A DNA stretch of 64,000 bases from Akkermansia muciniphila (GCA_945873305.1 CAMCCX010000003.1:1-64000); one strand, 5' to 3'. Positions 1 through 10,847 are shown, counted from the stretch's first letter. Notes: generated by a model not told the origin, from the letters alone. Numbers and translations are program-made.

Positions 1-1
1 C

Positions 2-139
2 AAAAACCTCGGAGCCTTGCGCCGGATTGTCCTCAACCTGCTCAAAATCGATCTATCCGACACCCGCAGCCTGCCGAAGAAGCGCCGCCGCGCCATGCTC
101 GACCTCAACTACCGCAATTCTTTGCTCTCCCTAGCTTGA
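2..139 (+). mobile_element. C-terminal end of an ISAs1/H-repeat-like transposase, truncated by window edge
   Basis: Frame from nt 2 reads KNLGALRRIVLNLLKIDLSDTRSLPKKRRRAMLDLNYRNSLLSLA*, resembling the C-terminus of ISAs1-family transposases (N.A.LRRIALNLLK..KS.K.KR..A..D..Y). Confidence 0.7.
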
Positions 140-205
140 TCGCCGTGCCGCTCGGGGCCTCAACAGCGCTTGCACTCCGCCGGGGATTCCCGTAGGAAGC
201 CCCCG

Positions 206-811
206 ATGAAACGCCGACTCGCCCTCATTTCCCTTGTTCTGTTTCCGGCTCTCGCCCTTTGCGAACCTGCCAAGGAAGCGGAGAAACCCGCCACAACCAC
301 CGCCGCCGCCAAGGCCGCGAAAGTCCGCCTGAAAACCAGCAAGGGCGACATCGTCCTCGAGCTGAACGCGGAAAAAGCCCCCGTCACGGTCGCCAATTTC
401 CTCGGCTACGTGAACAAGAAGCACTACGACGGCACGGTCTTCCACCGCGTCATCGACGGCTTCATGATCCAGGGCGGCGGTTTCAAACTCAACAGCGAGA
501 ACCTCGTCGAACAGGAAACCGGCAAAGGCATCGTCAACGAAGGCCAGAACGGCCTCAAGAACGACCGCGGCACCATCGCCATGGCCCGCACCAGCGATCC
601 GAACAGCGCGACCGCCCAGTTCTTCATCAACGTGGTGGACAACAACATGCTCAACTACCCGAGCAACGGCGGCTACGCCGTGTTCGGCAAAGTCGTGGAA
701 GGCATGGACGTGGTGGACAAGATCAAGGCGGTCAAAACCCGTGCCGACGCGCGCCTCGGCGGCGACGTGCCGGTGGAGCCCGTGACGATCACCTCCGCCA
801 CCGCCGAGTGA
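206..811 (+). CDS. Cyclophilin-type peptidyl-prolyl cis-trans isomerase, exported
   Basis: Signal peptide [19 protein letters not shown], then cyclophilin motifs [32 protein letters not shown]. Confidence 0.93.
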   Translation: MKRRLALISLVLFPALALCEPAKEAEKPATTTAAAKAAKVRLKTSKGDIVLELNAEKAPVTVANFLGYVNKKHYDGTVFHRVIDGFMIQGGGFKLNSENLVEQETGKGIVNEGQNGLKNDRGTIAMARTSDPNSATAQFFINVVDNNMLNYPSNGGYAVFGKVVEGMDVVDKIKAVKTRADARLGGDVPVEPVTITSATAE

Positions 812-832
812 CGCGCCCCTAACCGCCGCCGC

Positions 833-1576
833 ATGCAACTCTGGCTCTGCCCGCTCACCGCATTCCTGTTAGGATCGATCCCTTTCGGCCTGATCATCTC
901 CAGGATGAAGGGCGTCAACATCCGCGAGCACGGCTCGGGCAACATCGGCGCGACCAACGTGCTGCGCGTCGTCGGCAAGAAATTCGGAATTGCCTGCCTG
1001 CTACTCGACGCGCTCAAGGGCTTCATCCCCGTGGTGCTCGCGGTCAACCTGATCCAAATCGAAGGGAAAAAAGTCGGCTTGTTCCACATCGGCGGGCTGG
1101 ATTCGCTCGCGCTGGTCCTCCCCGCCGCCGCTCAATTCAAGGGCCAGTTCGTCCACGTCATCACCGCCTTCGCGGCGGTGCTCGGACACAACTACTCGCC
1201 ATGGGTCGGCTTCAAGGGCGGCAAGGGCATCGCCACTTCCGCCGGAGTCCTGTTAGCGCTGATGCCGGCCGGCGTGGTGTTGCTGGTCCTCGTGTGGCTC
1301 GGCGTGTTCGTGGTCAGCCGCTACGTTTCCTTGGCCAGCATCGTCGCCGCCGCGTCGCTGCCGCTCATCACCCACTTCGGCGCGCGCTTCCACCATTTGG
1401 AAAATAACAAATCCATGCCGACCTTGTGGGAAGCCGGCGTCTGGAACAAACCGCTGTTCTTCTTCAGCCTGACCCTCGCGATCCTCGCCATCTGGAAACA
1501 CCGCTCCAACATCCAGCGGCTTCTCGCAGGCACCGAGCACCGCTTCACCCGCAAACCCAAATCCGGCGATGTCTGA
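833..1576 (+). CDS. plsY: Acyl-phosphate glycerol-3-phosphate acyltransferase
   Basis: GSIPFGLI, GSGNIGATNVLR and GFKGGKGIATSAG motifs, multi-TM, adjacent to gpsA. Confidence 0.92.
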   Translation: MQLWLCPLTAFLLGSIPFGLIISRMKGVNIREHGSGNIGATNVLRVVGKKFGIACLLLDALKGFIPVVLAVNLIQIEGKKVGLFHIGGLDSLALVLPAAAQFKGQFVHVITAFAAVLGHNYSPWVGFKGGKGIATSAGVLLALMPAGVVLLVLVWLGVFVVSRYVSLASIVAAASLPLITHFGARFHHLENNKSMPTLWEAGVWNKPLFFFSLTLAILAIWKHRSNIQRLLAGTEHRFTRKPKSGDV

Positions 1577-2579
1577 AACGAAATTCACCTCCACCGCCAT
1601 CGTGGGTTCCGGCTCCTTCGGCACGGCGATGGCGAAATTGCTGGCTCCGAAACTCGAATCCATCCTGCTGATCGGCCGCGACCGGGAAACGGCGGAAGCC
1701 ATCAACCGCGAGCATAAAAACCCGCACTACCTGAGCGACATCCCGCTGGGCGAAAACACCCGCGCCTCCTGCGACCTGAATGACGCGCTGGCCCAACCGC
1801 TCGTCATTTTCGCGGTCCCCACCTCCGCCACCCGCGAGACCGCCCGCAAGCTGGCCGCCGCCGGACTGCCGGAACACGCCATCCTTCTTTCCTGCGCGAA
1901 AGGCATCGAGAAACACACCGGCGACCGCATGAGCCAGATCCTCCGCGAGGTCTTCCCGGTCAATCCGATCGCCGTCCTGTCAGGTCCTAACCACGCCGAG
2001 GAAATCGCCGCCGGCATGGCCACCTGCGCCGTCATCGGCTCCGAGGACCACGACTTGGCGGTCCGCCTCCAGGAACTTTTCACCCTGCCCCATTTCCGCT
2101 CCTATACCAGCAACGACCTCGCCGGCATCGAGTTCGGCGGCGCGGTGAAAAACGTTTACGCCATCGCCGCCGGCATGGCCCACGGCCTCGGTCTGGGAGA
2201 CAACGCGGTGGCCGCCCTCGTCACCCGCGCGCTGGCGGAAATGACCCGCCTCGGCACCGCGCTCGGCGGCCGGTTGGAGACGTTTTCCGGACTCTCAGGC
2301 GTCGGCGACCTCATCGTCACCTGTTTCTCCGAGCACTCGCGCAACCACCGCGTCGGCCTCGCCCTCGGCGGCGGCAAGACGCTGGAAGAAGCCGTCACCG
2401 CGCTCGGCATGGTCGCGGAAGGCGTCCCTAACACACTCTCGATCCACGAGGCCGCGCGCCGCGTCGGCGTCCGCACGCCGATCATCGACTCGGTTTACAG
2501 CATCCTTTACGAAGGCAAGTCCGCCCCGCTCGCGATGCGCGACCTCCTCACCCGCGATCCGCGCCCCGAGCACAGTTAG
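1569..2579 (+). CDS. gpsA: NAD(P)H-dependent glycerol-3-phosphate dehydrogenase
   Basis: GSGSFGTAMAKLLA, LSGPNHAEEIA, GGAVKNVYAIAAGM, SGVGDLIVTC motifs; overlaps plsY. Confidence 0.95.
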   Translation: MSETKFTSTAIVGSGSFGTAMAKLLAPKLESILLIGRDRETAEAINREHKNPHYLSDIPLGENTRASCDLNDALAQPLVIFAVPTSATRETARKLAAAGLPEHAILLSCAKGIEKHTGDRMSQILREVFPVNPIAVLSGPNHAEEIAAGMATCAVIGSEDHDLAVRLQELFTLPHFRSYTSNDLAGIEFGGAVKNVYAIAAGMAHGLGLGDNAVAALVTRALAEMTRLGTALGGRLETFSGLSGVGDLIVTCFSEHSRNHRVGLALGGGKTLEEAVTALGMVAEGVPNTLSIHEAARRVGVRTPIIDSVYSILYEGKSAPLAMRDLLTRDPRPEHS

Positions 2580-2584
2580 ACACC

Positions 2585-3241
2585 ATGAAAGACATCCTCG
2601 ACCTCTTCCTTCACCTCCCCGACCACCTCCGCGACTTCATCAGCGCCCAAGGGCCGCTCGTTTACGGGCTCTTGTTCCTGATTGTTTTCTGTGAGACCGG
2701 CCTCGTCATCACGCCCTTCCTGCCGGGCGACTCGCTGCTCTTCGCCATCGGCGCGATCGCCGCCGACCCCACCGCCAACCTCAACATCTGGATCGCCGCC
2801 ATCATCCTCCTGGTCGCCGCCATCCTCGGCGACACCGTCAACTACTGGATCGGCCGGAAATTCGGCGGCTGGATGATGCGGACGTTTCCCAAAGTCGTGA
2901 AACCCAGCCACATCGCGAAAACCAACGAGTTTTTCGTCCGCTACGGCGGCAAGACCATCATCATCGCCCGCTTCGTGCCCATCGTCCGGACCTTCGCCCC
3001 ATTCGTCGCCGGCTCCGGGGAAATGGACTACCGGCGCTTCATGTTTTTCAACGTGACCGGCGCGCTGCTGTGGGTGGGACTCATCCTGCCCTGCGGCTGG
3101 TTCTTTGGAAATATTCCGATCGTCAAAGCGAACTTCGAACTCGTCGTGCTGGGCATCATCGGAATCTCGGTGCTGCCGATGGTGATCGAAATCGCGCGGG
3201 CGAAATTCAAGAAGGCGCCCGAGGCCGAGCCCGCGGAGTAA
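2585..3241 (+). CDS. DedA family membrane protein
   Basis: FCETGLVITPFLPGDSLLF, GDTVNYWIGRKFG, IARFVPIVRTFAPFVAG motifs. Confidence 0.92.
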   Translation: MKDILDLFLHLPDHLRDFISAQGPLVYGLLFLIVFCETGLVITPFLPGDSLLFAIGAIAADPTANLNIWIAAIILLVAAILGDTVNYWIGRKFGGWMMRTFPKVVKPSHIAKTNEFFVRYGGKTIIIARFVPIVRTFAPFVAGSGEMDYRRFMFFNVTGALLWVGLILPCGWFFGNIPIVKANFELVVLGIIGISVLPMVIEIARAKFKKAPEAEPAE

Positions 3242-3386
3242 TCTCTTGGTGGCGGCGTCTCGAATCCGGCATCGTCGCAATCCTACACAAGCCCGCCGCG
3301 AATCTACAAGCCGCTCGGGGATTTTCCGCTAAGATCGCGCGAGATGCGGTGCCAAGCCGCCCATGCAAATCCCAACGCCAAAATTC

Positions 3387-3962
3387 ATGCCACAAATCAA
3401 CTTCGCCATCGTCGGTCTCGGCTTCGGAGCCGAGGAAATGCACGCCTGCCACGGCTCCACCTTCGCCGTGGAATCCTGCCACATCAAATTCAAGGACAGC
3501 GATCTATCCGCCCAACTCCACCGCTCGCTCTTCGACGTCGCCCGCCAGTATCGCGAATCGTTCGAGGTTTACGGCACCAAGAAATCCGTCGAGTGGCCGC
3601 TCGTCGAACATGATCCGTTAGTCGTGCACACCGCGAAGCTTCCCGAGCCCGAGATCCCGAAAGATGTGACTTGCCCGGACTTCGCGCACTATCTGCCGAA
3701 GGAAATCCAAGCCTTCACCACCGGCGGCGTCTATGGCGGCGACGGAAAGGAAGACCACCTTTCCTTCACCCAGGGCGGCGGCCACGGCGGATCACACCCG
3801 CACTTGACGCACCAGTTCATCCAGATGCTCAAGTCCGGTGACGACGCCTATCCAAACGCCGTCGAAAGCGCCAACATCACCTGCACCGGCATCCTCGCCC
3901 ACGAGTCCGCGCTCAAGGGTGGCGAGATCGTCCACCTGCCGGCGTGGACGCACCGCGCCTGA
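3387..3962 (+). pseudogene. Gfo/Idh/MocA-family oxidoreductase with large in-frame internal deletion
   Basis: N-terminal Rossmann start MPQINFAIVGLGFGAE runs directly into the C-terminal part (CHGSTFAVESCHIKFKDSDLSAQLHRSLFDVARQY...ALKGGEIVHLPAW); the rest of the NAD-binding domain is missing. Confidence 0.7.
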
Positions 3963-3966
3963 AACA

Positions 3967-4983
3967 TCACCGACCCCTGATTTGACCGATCGCCCAGCGG
4001 GCATGCTCGGCGATCAACGGGTCGGCATCGGCCGCGGCGAGTTCCAGGGCGGGGAGATCCTCAAGCGTCCCGGTGTTTCCTAACGCCACGCAGACGTTTC
4101 TCAGGAACCGCGGGCGCTTGATGCGCTTGATCGGCGACTTGGCGAACAGCGTGCGGAACCCGTCGTCATCGAGGTCGAGGAAATCCCGCAGGCGCTTTTC
4201 AAAAACCGTGGCCCGCGCGTGGAAGGTCATTTCCCGCGACTCCACGGCAAAGCGATTCCACGGGCAGGCGTCCAGGCAATCGTCGCAGCCATAAATCCGG
4301 TCGCCCATCGCGACGCGGAACTCCTCGGGGATGGCTCCCTTGTGCTCTATCGTTAGATAGGAAACACAGCGCCGCGCGTCCACCCGCCGCGGTGCGGTGA
4401 TGGCTTGCGTCGGACAAGCGGTGATGCAGGCGGTACATTTCCCGCAGTGGTCGCCGAAAGGCTTGTCCGGCGTCAGATCGAGCGTGGTCAGCAATTCCGC
4501 CAGGAAAAACCACGCGCCCATGTGGCGGTGGATCTGCACCGTGGATTTCCCGTTCCAGCCGAGGCCGGCGTCGCTCGCGAAATCCCGTTCCAACACCGGG
4601 CCGGTATCCACGTAGAAGCGCTGGGTGCCGCCGAGGGTTTGGAGTTTCCCGTCGAACTCTCGCAGGCGCGATTCGATTAGATCGTGATAGTCCTCGTTCC
4701 AAGCATACCGCGCGATTCGATAGCCGCCTTCATGCCCCTCAGGAAACGGAGTGCTTCCCGGATAGTAGTTCACCGCCAGGCAGATGATCGACTTGCACCC
4801 CGGCAAGACCTCGCGCGGATCGCAGCGCCGCTCCGGTGTCCGCTCCAACCACGCCATTTCGCCGTGCTTCCCCTCCCCGATCCAGTCGCGGAACAAATCC
4901 GCATGGCTCGCCTCCTTCGCCACCGCGATCCGGCAATCATCGAATCCCAGATCCGCCGCCCACGCTTTCACCTGCCCTACCAT
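3967..4983 (-). CDS. queG: Epoxyqueuosine reductase
   Basis: 4Fe-4S motifs CGKCTACITACPTQAI and CDDCLDACPWNRFA, FYVDTGPVLERDFASDAGLGWNGKST; start chosen at MVGQVKAW. Confidence 0.93.
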   Translation of the reverse strand: MVGQVKAWAADLGFDDCRIAVAKEASHADLFRDWIGEGKHGEMAWLERTPERRCDPREVLPGCKSIICLAVNYYPGSTPFPEGHEGGYRIARYAWNEDYHDLIESRLREFDGKLQTLGGTQRFYVDTGPVLERDFASDAGLGWNGKSTVQIHRHMGAWFFLAELLTTLDLTPDKPFGDHCGKCTACITACPTQAITAPRRVDARRCVSYLTIEHKGAIPEEFRVAMGDRIYGCDDCLDACPWNRFAVESREMTFHARATVFEKRLRDFLDLDDDGFRTLFAKSPIKRIKRPRFLRNVCVALGNTGTLEDLPALELAAADADPLIAEHARWAIGQIRGR

Positions 4984-4988
4984 TTTAC

Positions 4989-5540
4989 TCACAGGTGGCC
5001 GGTGAAAAAATAACGCGCGCTTTCCAGAATCCCCGTCGCCAACTCGCCGCAATCCAGGCCGGAAGTATCGACATGCAAGTGGGCGGCCTCCGCGTAAAGC
5101 GGCTTCCTAACCGCCATCAACGCCTCCACCCGCGCCACCGGGTCATCCGTATGGAGCAACGGCCGGTCGCGGTTTCTCCCGGTCCGATCAAGGATCACCG
5201 CCAGCGGCGCGTGCAGCCACACGACGTATCCCAGATGCCGCAGCAACGCCCGGTTCCGCTCGCGCCCGATCACCCCGCCGCCCGTCGAAATGATCCGCCG
5301 CGGCGCGGCAGGATCGTTGAGCTCCTCTAGCAAAGTCGTCTCCATGTCCCGGAACGCTTCCTCCCCCTCGTCAGCGAAAATCGCCGCGATCGACTTCCGC
5401 GCCCGCTGCTCGATCACCTGATCCATATCCACTAACGGATAACCGAGCCGGTGTTGCAGCTCGCGCCCCACCGTCGATTTCCCACTGCCCATGAAGCCGA
5501 TGAGAACAATGCTCTTCGGCGGAGGTTGTGATTCGTTCAT
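4989..5540 (-). CDS. aroK: Shikimate kinase
   Basis: IVLIGFMGSGKSTVGRELQHRLGYPLVDMDQVIE P-loop, STGGGVIGR. Confidence 0.93.
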   Translation of the reverse strand: MNESQPPPKSIVLIGFMGSGKSTVGRELQHRLGYPLVDMDQVIEQRARKSIAAIFADEGEEAFRDMETTLLEELNDPAAPRRIISTGGGVIGRERNRALLRHLGYVVWLHAPLAVILDRTGRNRDRPLLHTDDPVARVEALMAVRKPLYAEAAHLHVDTSGLDCGELATGILESARYFFTGHL

Positions 5541-5644
5541 GCGCCCACCCTAGTTACCGAAGCGCTGGGATAAACCGTAAAAACCATGCGAGGCGTCATT
5601 TTGAGGAAAATCCCCCGCCCGGCCCATTCCGCAGTGGCTCGAAC

Positions 5645-5663
5645 TTGGTATGGCCCGTGCTTA
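5645..5663 (+). promoter_or_regulatory. Candidate sigma54 -24/-12 promoter upstream of the nitrogen-scavenging island
   Basis: TTGGTATGGCCCGTGCTT: GG (5647-5648) N10 GC (5659-5660), the spacing required for sigma54; about 67 bp upstream of the binding-protein start. Confidence 0.45.
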
Positions 5664-5729
5664 AATCGGTGTGAACAAACGGCGCGAACTTCATACCGCG
5701 CCGTTCACCAACCCCAATTCCCTACCGCC

Positions 5730-6719
5730 ATGAAATTGTTTCGCCGCCTCGGATCCGCAGCGTTTGGACTCCTCGCCTTGAGCGGGTTCGCCAACGCAGA
5801 ACCCCTCAAAATCGCTTACTCCGACTGGCCCGGCTGGGTCGCTTGGGAAATCGGCGTGCAAAAAGGCTGGTTCAAGGAAGCCGGCGTGGACGTCGAGTTC
5901 CTGTGGTTCGACTACGTGCCGTCGATGGACGCCTACGTCTCCGGAAAAGCCGATGCGGTCTGCATCACCAATGGCGACGCCCTCGTCACCGGCGCGACCG
6001 GCAAGCCATCCGTCGCCATCATCATCAACGACTTCTCGAACGGCAACGACATGATCGTCGCCGCGCCCGGCATCGAATCGATGAAGGACTTGAAGGGCAA
6101 AAAAGTCGGCCTCGAAGAAGGCTTCGTTTCCCATCTCCTGCTGCTCACCGGCCTCGAAAAAGCCGGCATGAAGGCCGAGGACGTCACCATCGTCAACACG
6201 CCCACTAACGAAACCCCGCAAGTCCTCGCCTCGAAGGCCGTGGACGCCATCGGCGCCTGGCAGCCGAACTCCGGCCAAGCGCTCAAGGTCCTGCCCGGCT
6301 CCAAGCCGGTCTTCACCTCCGCCGACGCTCCGGGCATCATTTATGACGTGCTCGCCGTTTCCCCCGAGAGCCTCGAAAAGCGCAAGGACGACTGGATGAA
6401 AGTCACCAAGGTCTGGTACCGCATCGCCGACTACATGCACGACGAGGCGAACCTCGACGACGTCCTGAAAATCCTCTCCGCCCGCGTGAAAATCACTCCG
6501 GAAGAATACGAACCGTTCCTCAAAGGCACTTCCATACTCTCACTGGCGGACGCCCTCAAGCGCTGGGAAACCACTCCCGGCCTCGGCACCATTTACGGCT
6601 CCTCCAAAGTCGCGGACGACTTCAACCTGAAGTTCAAGGTCTATGAGAAAAGCCAGGACGTCGCGAAATACCTCGACCCGTCGTTCACCAAAGCCCTCGC
6701 CGCCGAGAAGGCCAAGTAA
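5730..6719 (+). CDS. ABC transporter substrate-binding protein (SsuA/TauA/NMT1-like)
   Basis: Signal peptide [68 protein letters not shown]. Confidence 0.9.
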   Translation: MKLFRRLGSAAFGLLALSGFANAEPLKIAYSDWPGWVAWEIGVQKGWFKEAGVDVEFLWFDYVPSMDAYVSGKADAVCITNGDALVTGATGKPSVAIIINDFSNGNDMIVAAPGIESMKDLKGKKVGLEEGFVSHLLLLTGLEKAGMKAEDVTIVNTPTNETPQVLASKAVDAIGAWQPNSGQALKVLPGSKPVFTSADAPGIIYDVLAVSPESLEKRKDDWMKVTKVWYRIADYMHDEANLDDVLKILSARVKITPEEYEPFLKGTSILSLADALKRWETTPGLGTIYGSSKVADDFNLKFKVYEKSQDVAKYLDPSFTKALAAEKAK

Positions 6720-6770
6720 GACATCTGCCTGACTTCCCAAACAGCCGTGCCGCCGCGAACCCAGAGCGGC

Positions 6771-8162
6771 ATGGCTGCTAACACCCACCGATCTTCAGCT
6801 TCCCCAATGACCCGCCCCGGCATTTTCAGAGATTGGTTCCTCATCCGCCGGGATCTGCCACAATCCCGGCGGCTCATCCTCACCTGCGTTTCGTTCCTGC
6901 TCCCGATCGCGGTGTGGTGCTTCGTCTCCTACGTGCCGTGGATCTGGCATCCGGATGTGAAGATCGAACTCTCCGCCGAGCGCGAGGGAGTCACCACCGT
7001 ATTCACCGCGGGCGACCACGTCAGCCGGGAGTTTTTCCCGGAGTTCGTGGAAGCGGTGAGAAAGGACAACGCGGTCGTCCTGGCCGCGCGCAGCGCCGGA
7101 ACTCCCGAGCCCGGAGCCAAGCGGAAGAACCAGAAACTCCTCCGCCAACTCGCCCCGCTCGCCGTTTCACACGACTGGCTGCCATACACCGAGGCGCAGA
7201 ACGACGCCATCCTCTACACCCTCTGGCGCGACATCGCCACCGGCGCGAAAACCACCCGCAAACCCGCCCTCACCGCCGAGAACCTCGACATCGTCCGCCA
7301 GAACTGGGCGCTCCTCGCCGTAGCCTCGCCCGAGTTCTCCTACGCGAAACTTCCCGAGCAATCCCTCCTCAAGCTCATCCCTCAAGGCAAGCCCGCGAAC
7401 CCGATCTATCTGCCCGCTCCCGACGAGGTCATCCATACCGGCTACCGGGACTTCACCGCCAAGGTCCCCGCCGGGGAACTCACCATGGGCGACCGCTACA
7501 AGCGGTCCCTGCAGGTGATTTTCCTCGGCTTCTTCTGGGCCTGCGTCGTCGGCATCCCCATCGGTATCCTCTGCGGCGTCTTTGATTTCTTCTCGAAACT
7601 CTTCGAACCGTTCGTCGATTTCTTCCGCTACATGCCGGCCCCCACCTTCAGCACGCTGCTGGTCGCTGTTTTGTTAGCTGGCGACGCGCCCAAGATCGCG
7701 CTCGTCTTCATCGGCACCGTTTTCCAACTGATCCTCGTCGTTTCCAAAACCACCCGCCTGCTCGATCCATCGCTGTTGGAAGCCGCGCAGACGCTCGGAG
7801 CCAAGCCCCGCCAGTTGGTCACCCACGTCGTCATCCCTGGCATTTTGCCGAACCTCTACAACGACCTTCGCATCCTCCTCGGCTGGGCCTGGACCTGGCT
7901 CGTCATCGCCGAACTCATCGGCGTCAAGAGCGGCCTAACGGAATTTATCGAGACGCAAGGCCGCTTCCGGAACTTCGATCGGGTGTTTCCCGTCATCATC
8001 CTCATCGGCGTCACCGGCTTCGTGATGGACCAGTTCCTCTCCTGGTTGCACGGCATCTTCTTCCCATGGGCCGGCACCTCCGGCCCGCTCTCCCGCGGCA
8101 TCGTCAGCGCCTTGAAGTGGCCTGTCCAAGCGATCTCACGAAAAAGCCCCGCCCAGCCATGA
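6771..8162 (+). CDS. ABC transporter permease (SsuC/TauC-like) with ~200-aa extra region between first TM helix and permease core
   Basis: C-terminal core [49 protein letters not shown]; start uncertain (6771 or 6807). Confidence 0.88.
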   Translation: MAANTHRSSASPMTRPGIFRDWFLIRRDLPQSRRLILTCVSFLLPIAVWCFVSYVPWIWHPDVKIELSAEREGVTTVFTAGDHVSREFFPEFVEAVRKDNAVVLAARSAGTPEPGAKRKNQKLLRQLAPLAVSHDWLPYTEAQNDAILYTLWRDIATGAKTTRKPALTAENLDIVRQNWALLAVASPEFSYAKLPEQSLLKLIPQGKPANPIYLPAPDEVIHTGYRDFTAKVPAGELTMGDRYKRSLQVIFLGFFWACVVGIPIGILCGVFDFFSKLFEPFVDFFRYMPAPTFSTLLVAVLLAGDAPKIALVFIGTVFQLILVVSKTTRLLDPSLLEAAQTLGAKPRQLVTHVVIPGILPNLYNDLRILLGWAWTWLVIAELIGVKSGLTEFIETQGRFRNFDRVFPVIILIGVTGFVMDQFLSWLHGIFFPWAGTSGPLSRGIVSALKWPVQAISRKSPAQP

Positions 8163-9055
8163 CCGCCGATCCCACACTCCCGGACTACCGGGAACAAACA
8201 CCCGAGGTGGCGGCACGCTTCGAGCGTCTGCTCGAGCGCCCGGTCGCACTGGAAGTCAGCGGCCTCACCAAGCGCTTCGAGTCGTCGCGCAACGTCGTCA
8301 CCGCGCTCGATAACGTTTCATTCTCCGTCCACAAGCGCGAGCTGCTCAGCGTCATCGGCCCGTCCGGTTGCGGAAAATCCACTCTCGTTAGAATTCTCGC
8401 CGGCCTGGAGACACCCACCTCCGGCGAGCTCCGCGTCTATGGAGAACCCGTCTCCGGCCCCGGTCCGGACCGCGGCATGGTGTTCCAGGGCTACACGCTC
8501 TTCCCCTGGCGCACGGTTAAGGAGAACGTCATATTCGGCCCGCGCATGGCCGGGACCTCCGCCTTCAGCGCCGAGTCGCAGGCCCGCGAATGGATCGAAC
8601 TCGTCGGCCTCTCGAAATTCGAAAACGCCTATCCGCACCAGCTTTCCGGCGGCATGAAACAACGCGTCGCAATCGCCCGCGCCCTCGCCAACCAGCCGCG
8701 CGTGCTTTTCATGGACGAGCCGTTCGGCGCGCTCGACGCCCAGACGCGCTGCCAGATGCAGTCCTATCTGTTGGAAATCTGGAAGAACGTGGACATCACC
8801 ATCGTCTTCATCACCCACGATCTCGACGAGGCGGTCTTTCTATCCGACCGCATCCTCGTGCTCGACGCCAACCCCGGACGCGTCCGCGAGGTAGTCCAAG
8901 TGCCGGTCCCCCGCCCCAGAAAACCCGAGCAGCTTTTCCTCCCGTCCTTCATGGGAGTCCGCCAGCACATCGACCGTTTGATCCACCCGCCCGGCCAGGA
9001 ACAAAAGGAAGCTCCCGTCCTGCGCCACGCCATTTCAGACCCGGACGTCATCTAG
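8159..9055 (+). CDS. ABC transporter ATP-binding protein (SsuB/TauB-like)
   Basis: Walker [13 protein letters not shown], signature [19 protein letters not shown], Walker [17 protein letters not shown] overlap with permease. Confidence 0.95.
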   Translation: MTADPTLPDYREQTPEVAARFERLLERPVALEVSGLTKRFESSRNVVTALDNVSFSVHKRELLSVIGPSGCGKSTLVRILAGLETPTSGELRVYGEPVSGPGPDRGMVFQGYTLFPWRTVKENVIFGPRMAGTSAFSAESQAREWIELVGLSKFENAYPHQLSGGMKQRVAIARALANQPRVLFMDEPFGALDAQTRCQMQSYLLEIWKNVDITIVFITHDLDEAVFLSDRILVLDANPGRVREVVQVPVPRPRKPEQLFLPSFMGVRQHIDRLIHPPGQEQKEAPVLRHAISDPDVI

Positions 9056-9117
9056 CACATCTTCCCCCGCATCGGCTTTTCACACACCCATCACTTCACA
9101 CCAATTCACCAAATCGT

Positions 9118-10476
9118 ATGAACCAAGAACAGATCCGCGCCATGCGCGACGACCTTAAAACCCAAGGCGTCAAATATTGCATCGGAGCGTTTGTCGATAT
9201 CCACGGCGTCCCCAAGGGAAAATTCGTGCCCATCGATCACTTCGAAGACTTCGCCGCCGGCAGCGAGCTCTATACCGGCTATGCGTTGGACGGCGTCGGC
9301 CAGCGCCCTAACGACGACGAAATCGCCTCACTTCCCGATCTCACCCGCGGCTGCGTCCTGCCCTGGAACAAGGAAGTCGCCTGGTTCCCGGCCGACAACA
9401 CTTTCAAAGGCGCGCCCTACGAAGTCTCCACCCGCGTCGCGCTCAAGAAGCAACTCGCCGCCGCCGCGGAAATGGGGTTCGGCATGAATCTCGGCATCGA
9501 GTGCGAGCTCTACGTCGTCAAACTCGCGGACGACGGCAGCCTGCAAATCCCCAATCCCGACGACGACCTCGTCAAGGCCTGTTACGACGTGAAGCGTTTC
9601 ATGGACCGCTACACCTGGCTCGATAAAATGGCCACCGGCATCAACGGCCTCGGCTGGGACCTCTACTCGCTCGACCACGAGGACGCCAACTCCCAGTTCG
9701 AGTTCGATTTCAAATACGCCGACGCCCTCACCATGTGCGACCGCTACGTCTTCTTCCGCCTCATGGCGAAACACTACGCCGCCGAGGAGGGATTGTTAGC
9801 CACCTTCATGCCCAAGCCCTTCGCCAACCGCACCGGCAGCGGCGCGCACTTCAACATGTCGCTCTATGATCTGGCGGACGGCTCCAATCTCTTCAAATGC
9901 CCCCATGCCGAGGACCCGCGCGGCCTCGGCGTCAGCAAGACCGCCTATCAGTTCATCGCCGGAGTCCTGAAACACGGCCCCGCCCTCTGCGCCGCCTTCG
10001 CCCCGACCGTGAATTCCTACAAGCGCCTCGTCCGCAAGGGCCTCATGTCGTACTACTCGTGGGCCCCCGTCTTCAACAGCTACGGCCGCAACAACCGCAC
10101 CAACTCCGTGCGCGTGCCCATGGCTGGCGGCCGCTTCGAGAGCCGCAACGCGGACGCCGCCTGCAACCCGTATCTCGCCGCCACCCTGATGCTCGCCGCC
10201 GGCCTCGAAGGCATCCGCGAGGATCTCGACCCCGGCCCCGCGCAGGAGGAAAACCTCTACGAACTCACCCCCGAGGAATTCGCCGCACGCGGCATCAGCG
10301 AGCTGCCGAAAACTCTCGATGAAGCCGTCGCCGCCTTCGCCGCGGATCCCTTCGTCGAAAAGACCCTCGGCACCGAACTCCGCAACGAATTCATCACCTA
10401 CAAATCCGAAGAATGGCGGCAATACCACCAACGCGTCAGCCAGTGGGAAATCGACACTTACGCGAGAATGTTCTGA
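9118..10476 (+). CDS. Type III glutamate-ammonia ligase / gamma-glutamylmethylamide synthetase-like (GlnT family)
   Basis: [62 protein letters not shown] motifs. Confidence 0.88.
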   Translation: MNQEQIRAMRDDLKTQGVKYCIGAFVDIHGVPKGKFVPIDHFEDFAAGSELYTGYALDGVGQRPNDDEIASLPDLTRGCVLPWNKEVAWFPADNTFKGAPYEVSTRVALKKQLAAAAEMGFGMNLGIECELYVVKLADDGSLQIPNPDDDLVKACYDVKRFMDRYTWLDKMATGINGLGWDLYSLDHEDANSQFEFDFKYADALTMCDRYVFFRLMAKHYAAEEGLLATFMPKPFANRTGSGAHFNMSLYDLADGSNLFKCPHAEDPRGLGVSKTAYQFIAGVLKHGPALCAAFAPTVNSYKRLVRKGLMSYYSWAPVFNSYGRNNRTNSVRVPMAGGRFESRNADAACNPYLAATLMLAAGLEGIREDLDPGPAQEENLYELTPEEFAARGISELPKTLDEAVAAFAADPFVEKTLGTELRNEFITYKSEEWRQYHQRVSQWEIDTYARMF

Positions 10477-10492
10477 TTTGGAGTCACAATTA

Positions 10493-10520
10493 TTGCAAAA
10501 GCATCCATTTGGACTAAATT
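10493..10520 (+). promoter_or_regulatory. Candidate sigma70-type promoter of the toxin-antitoxin module
   Basis: TTGCAA (10493-10498), 16 nt, TAAATT (10515-10520) in a locally AT-rich gap. Confidence 0.35.
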
Positions 10521-10526
10521 TCTGAC

Positions 10527-10835
10527 ATGCCAGACTCCACAGCCAAACTCCAGATCCGGATGGATCGCCGTCTCAAGGAAGCCGCCGACGAAGTTTTTTC
10601 CGAAATCGGCCTCGATGCCACGACCGCCGTGCGCCTCTTTTTCACCAAAGTCGCGCAGACTCGCAGCATTCCCTTCCGCCTCAAGGCCGAACCGGAATTC
10701 AGCCCCGAGGCAGAAGCACGAATCCTCGCCGCCTGGGAAGAATCCAAGGATCCGGCGAATCTCAGCAAGCCGTATTCTGATATCTCTGAAATGTTCAGAG
10801 ACATCAGAAAGGAGATTGAGGAAGAAAAACCCTGA
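10527..10835 (+). CDS. RelB/DinJ-family antitoxin
   Basis: Ribbon-helix-helix N-terminus LQIRMDRRLKEAADEVFSEIGLDATTAVRLFFTKVAQTRSIPF; followed by toxin gene. Confidence 0.9.
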   Translation: MPDSTAKLQIRMDRRLKEAADEVFSEIGLDATTAVRLFFTKVAQTRSIPFRLKAEPEFSPEAEARILAAWEESKDPANLSKPYSDISEMFRDIRKEIEEEKP

Positions 10836-10847
10836 TCATTTTTTCAA

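Noticed and set aside
5541-5729. Guanidine-I/II/III riboswitch upstream of the importer
   Set aside because: Looked for ykkC-type conserved segments and ACGR-loop hairpins and saw none; regulation seems more likely by sigma54/NtrC or the NikR-like protein. A covariance-model search would be decisive.
8590-9117. N-terminal extension of the GlnT ORF
   Set aside because: Out-of-frame reading of the ABC ATPase gene; true start at 9118.
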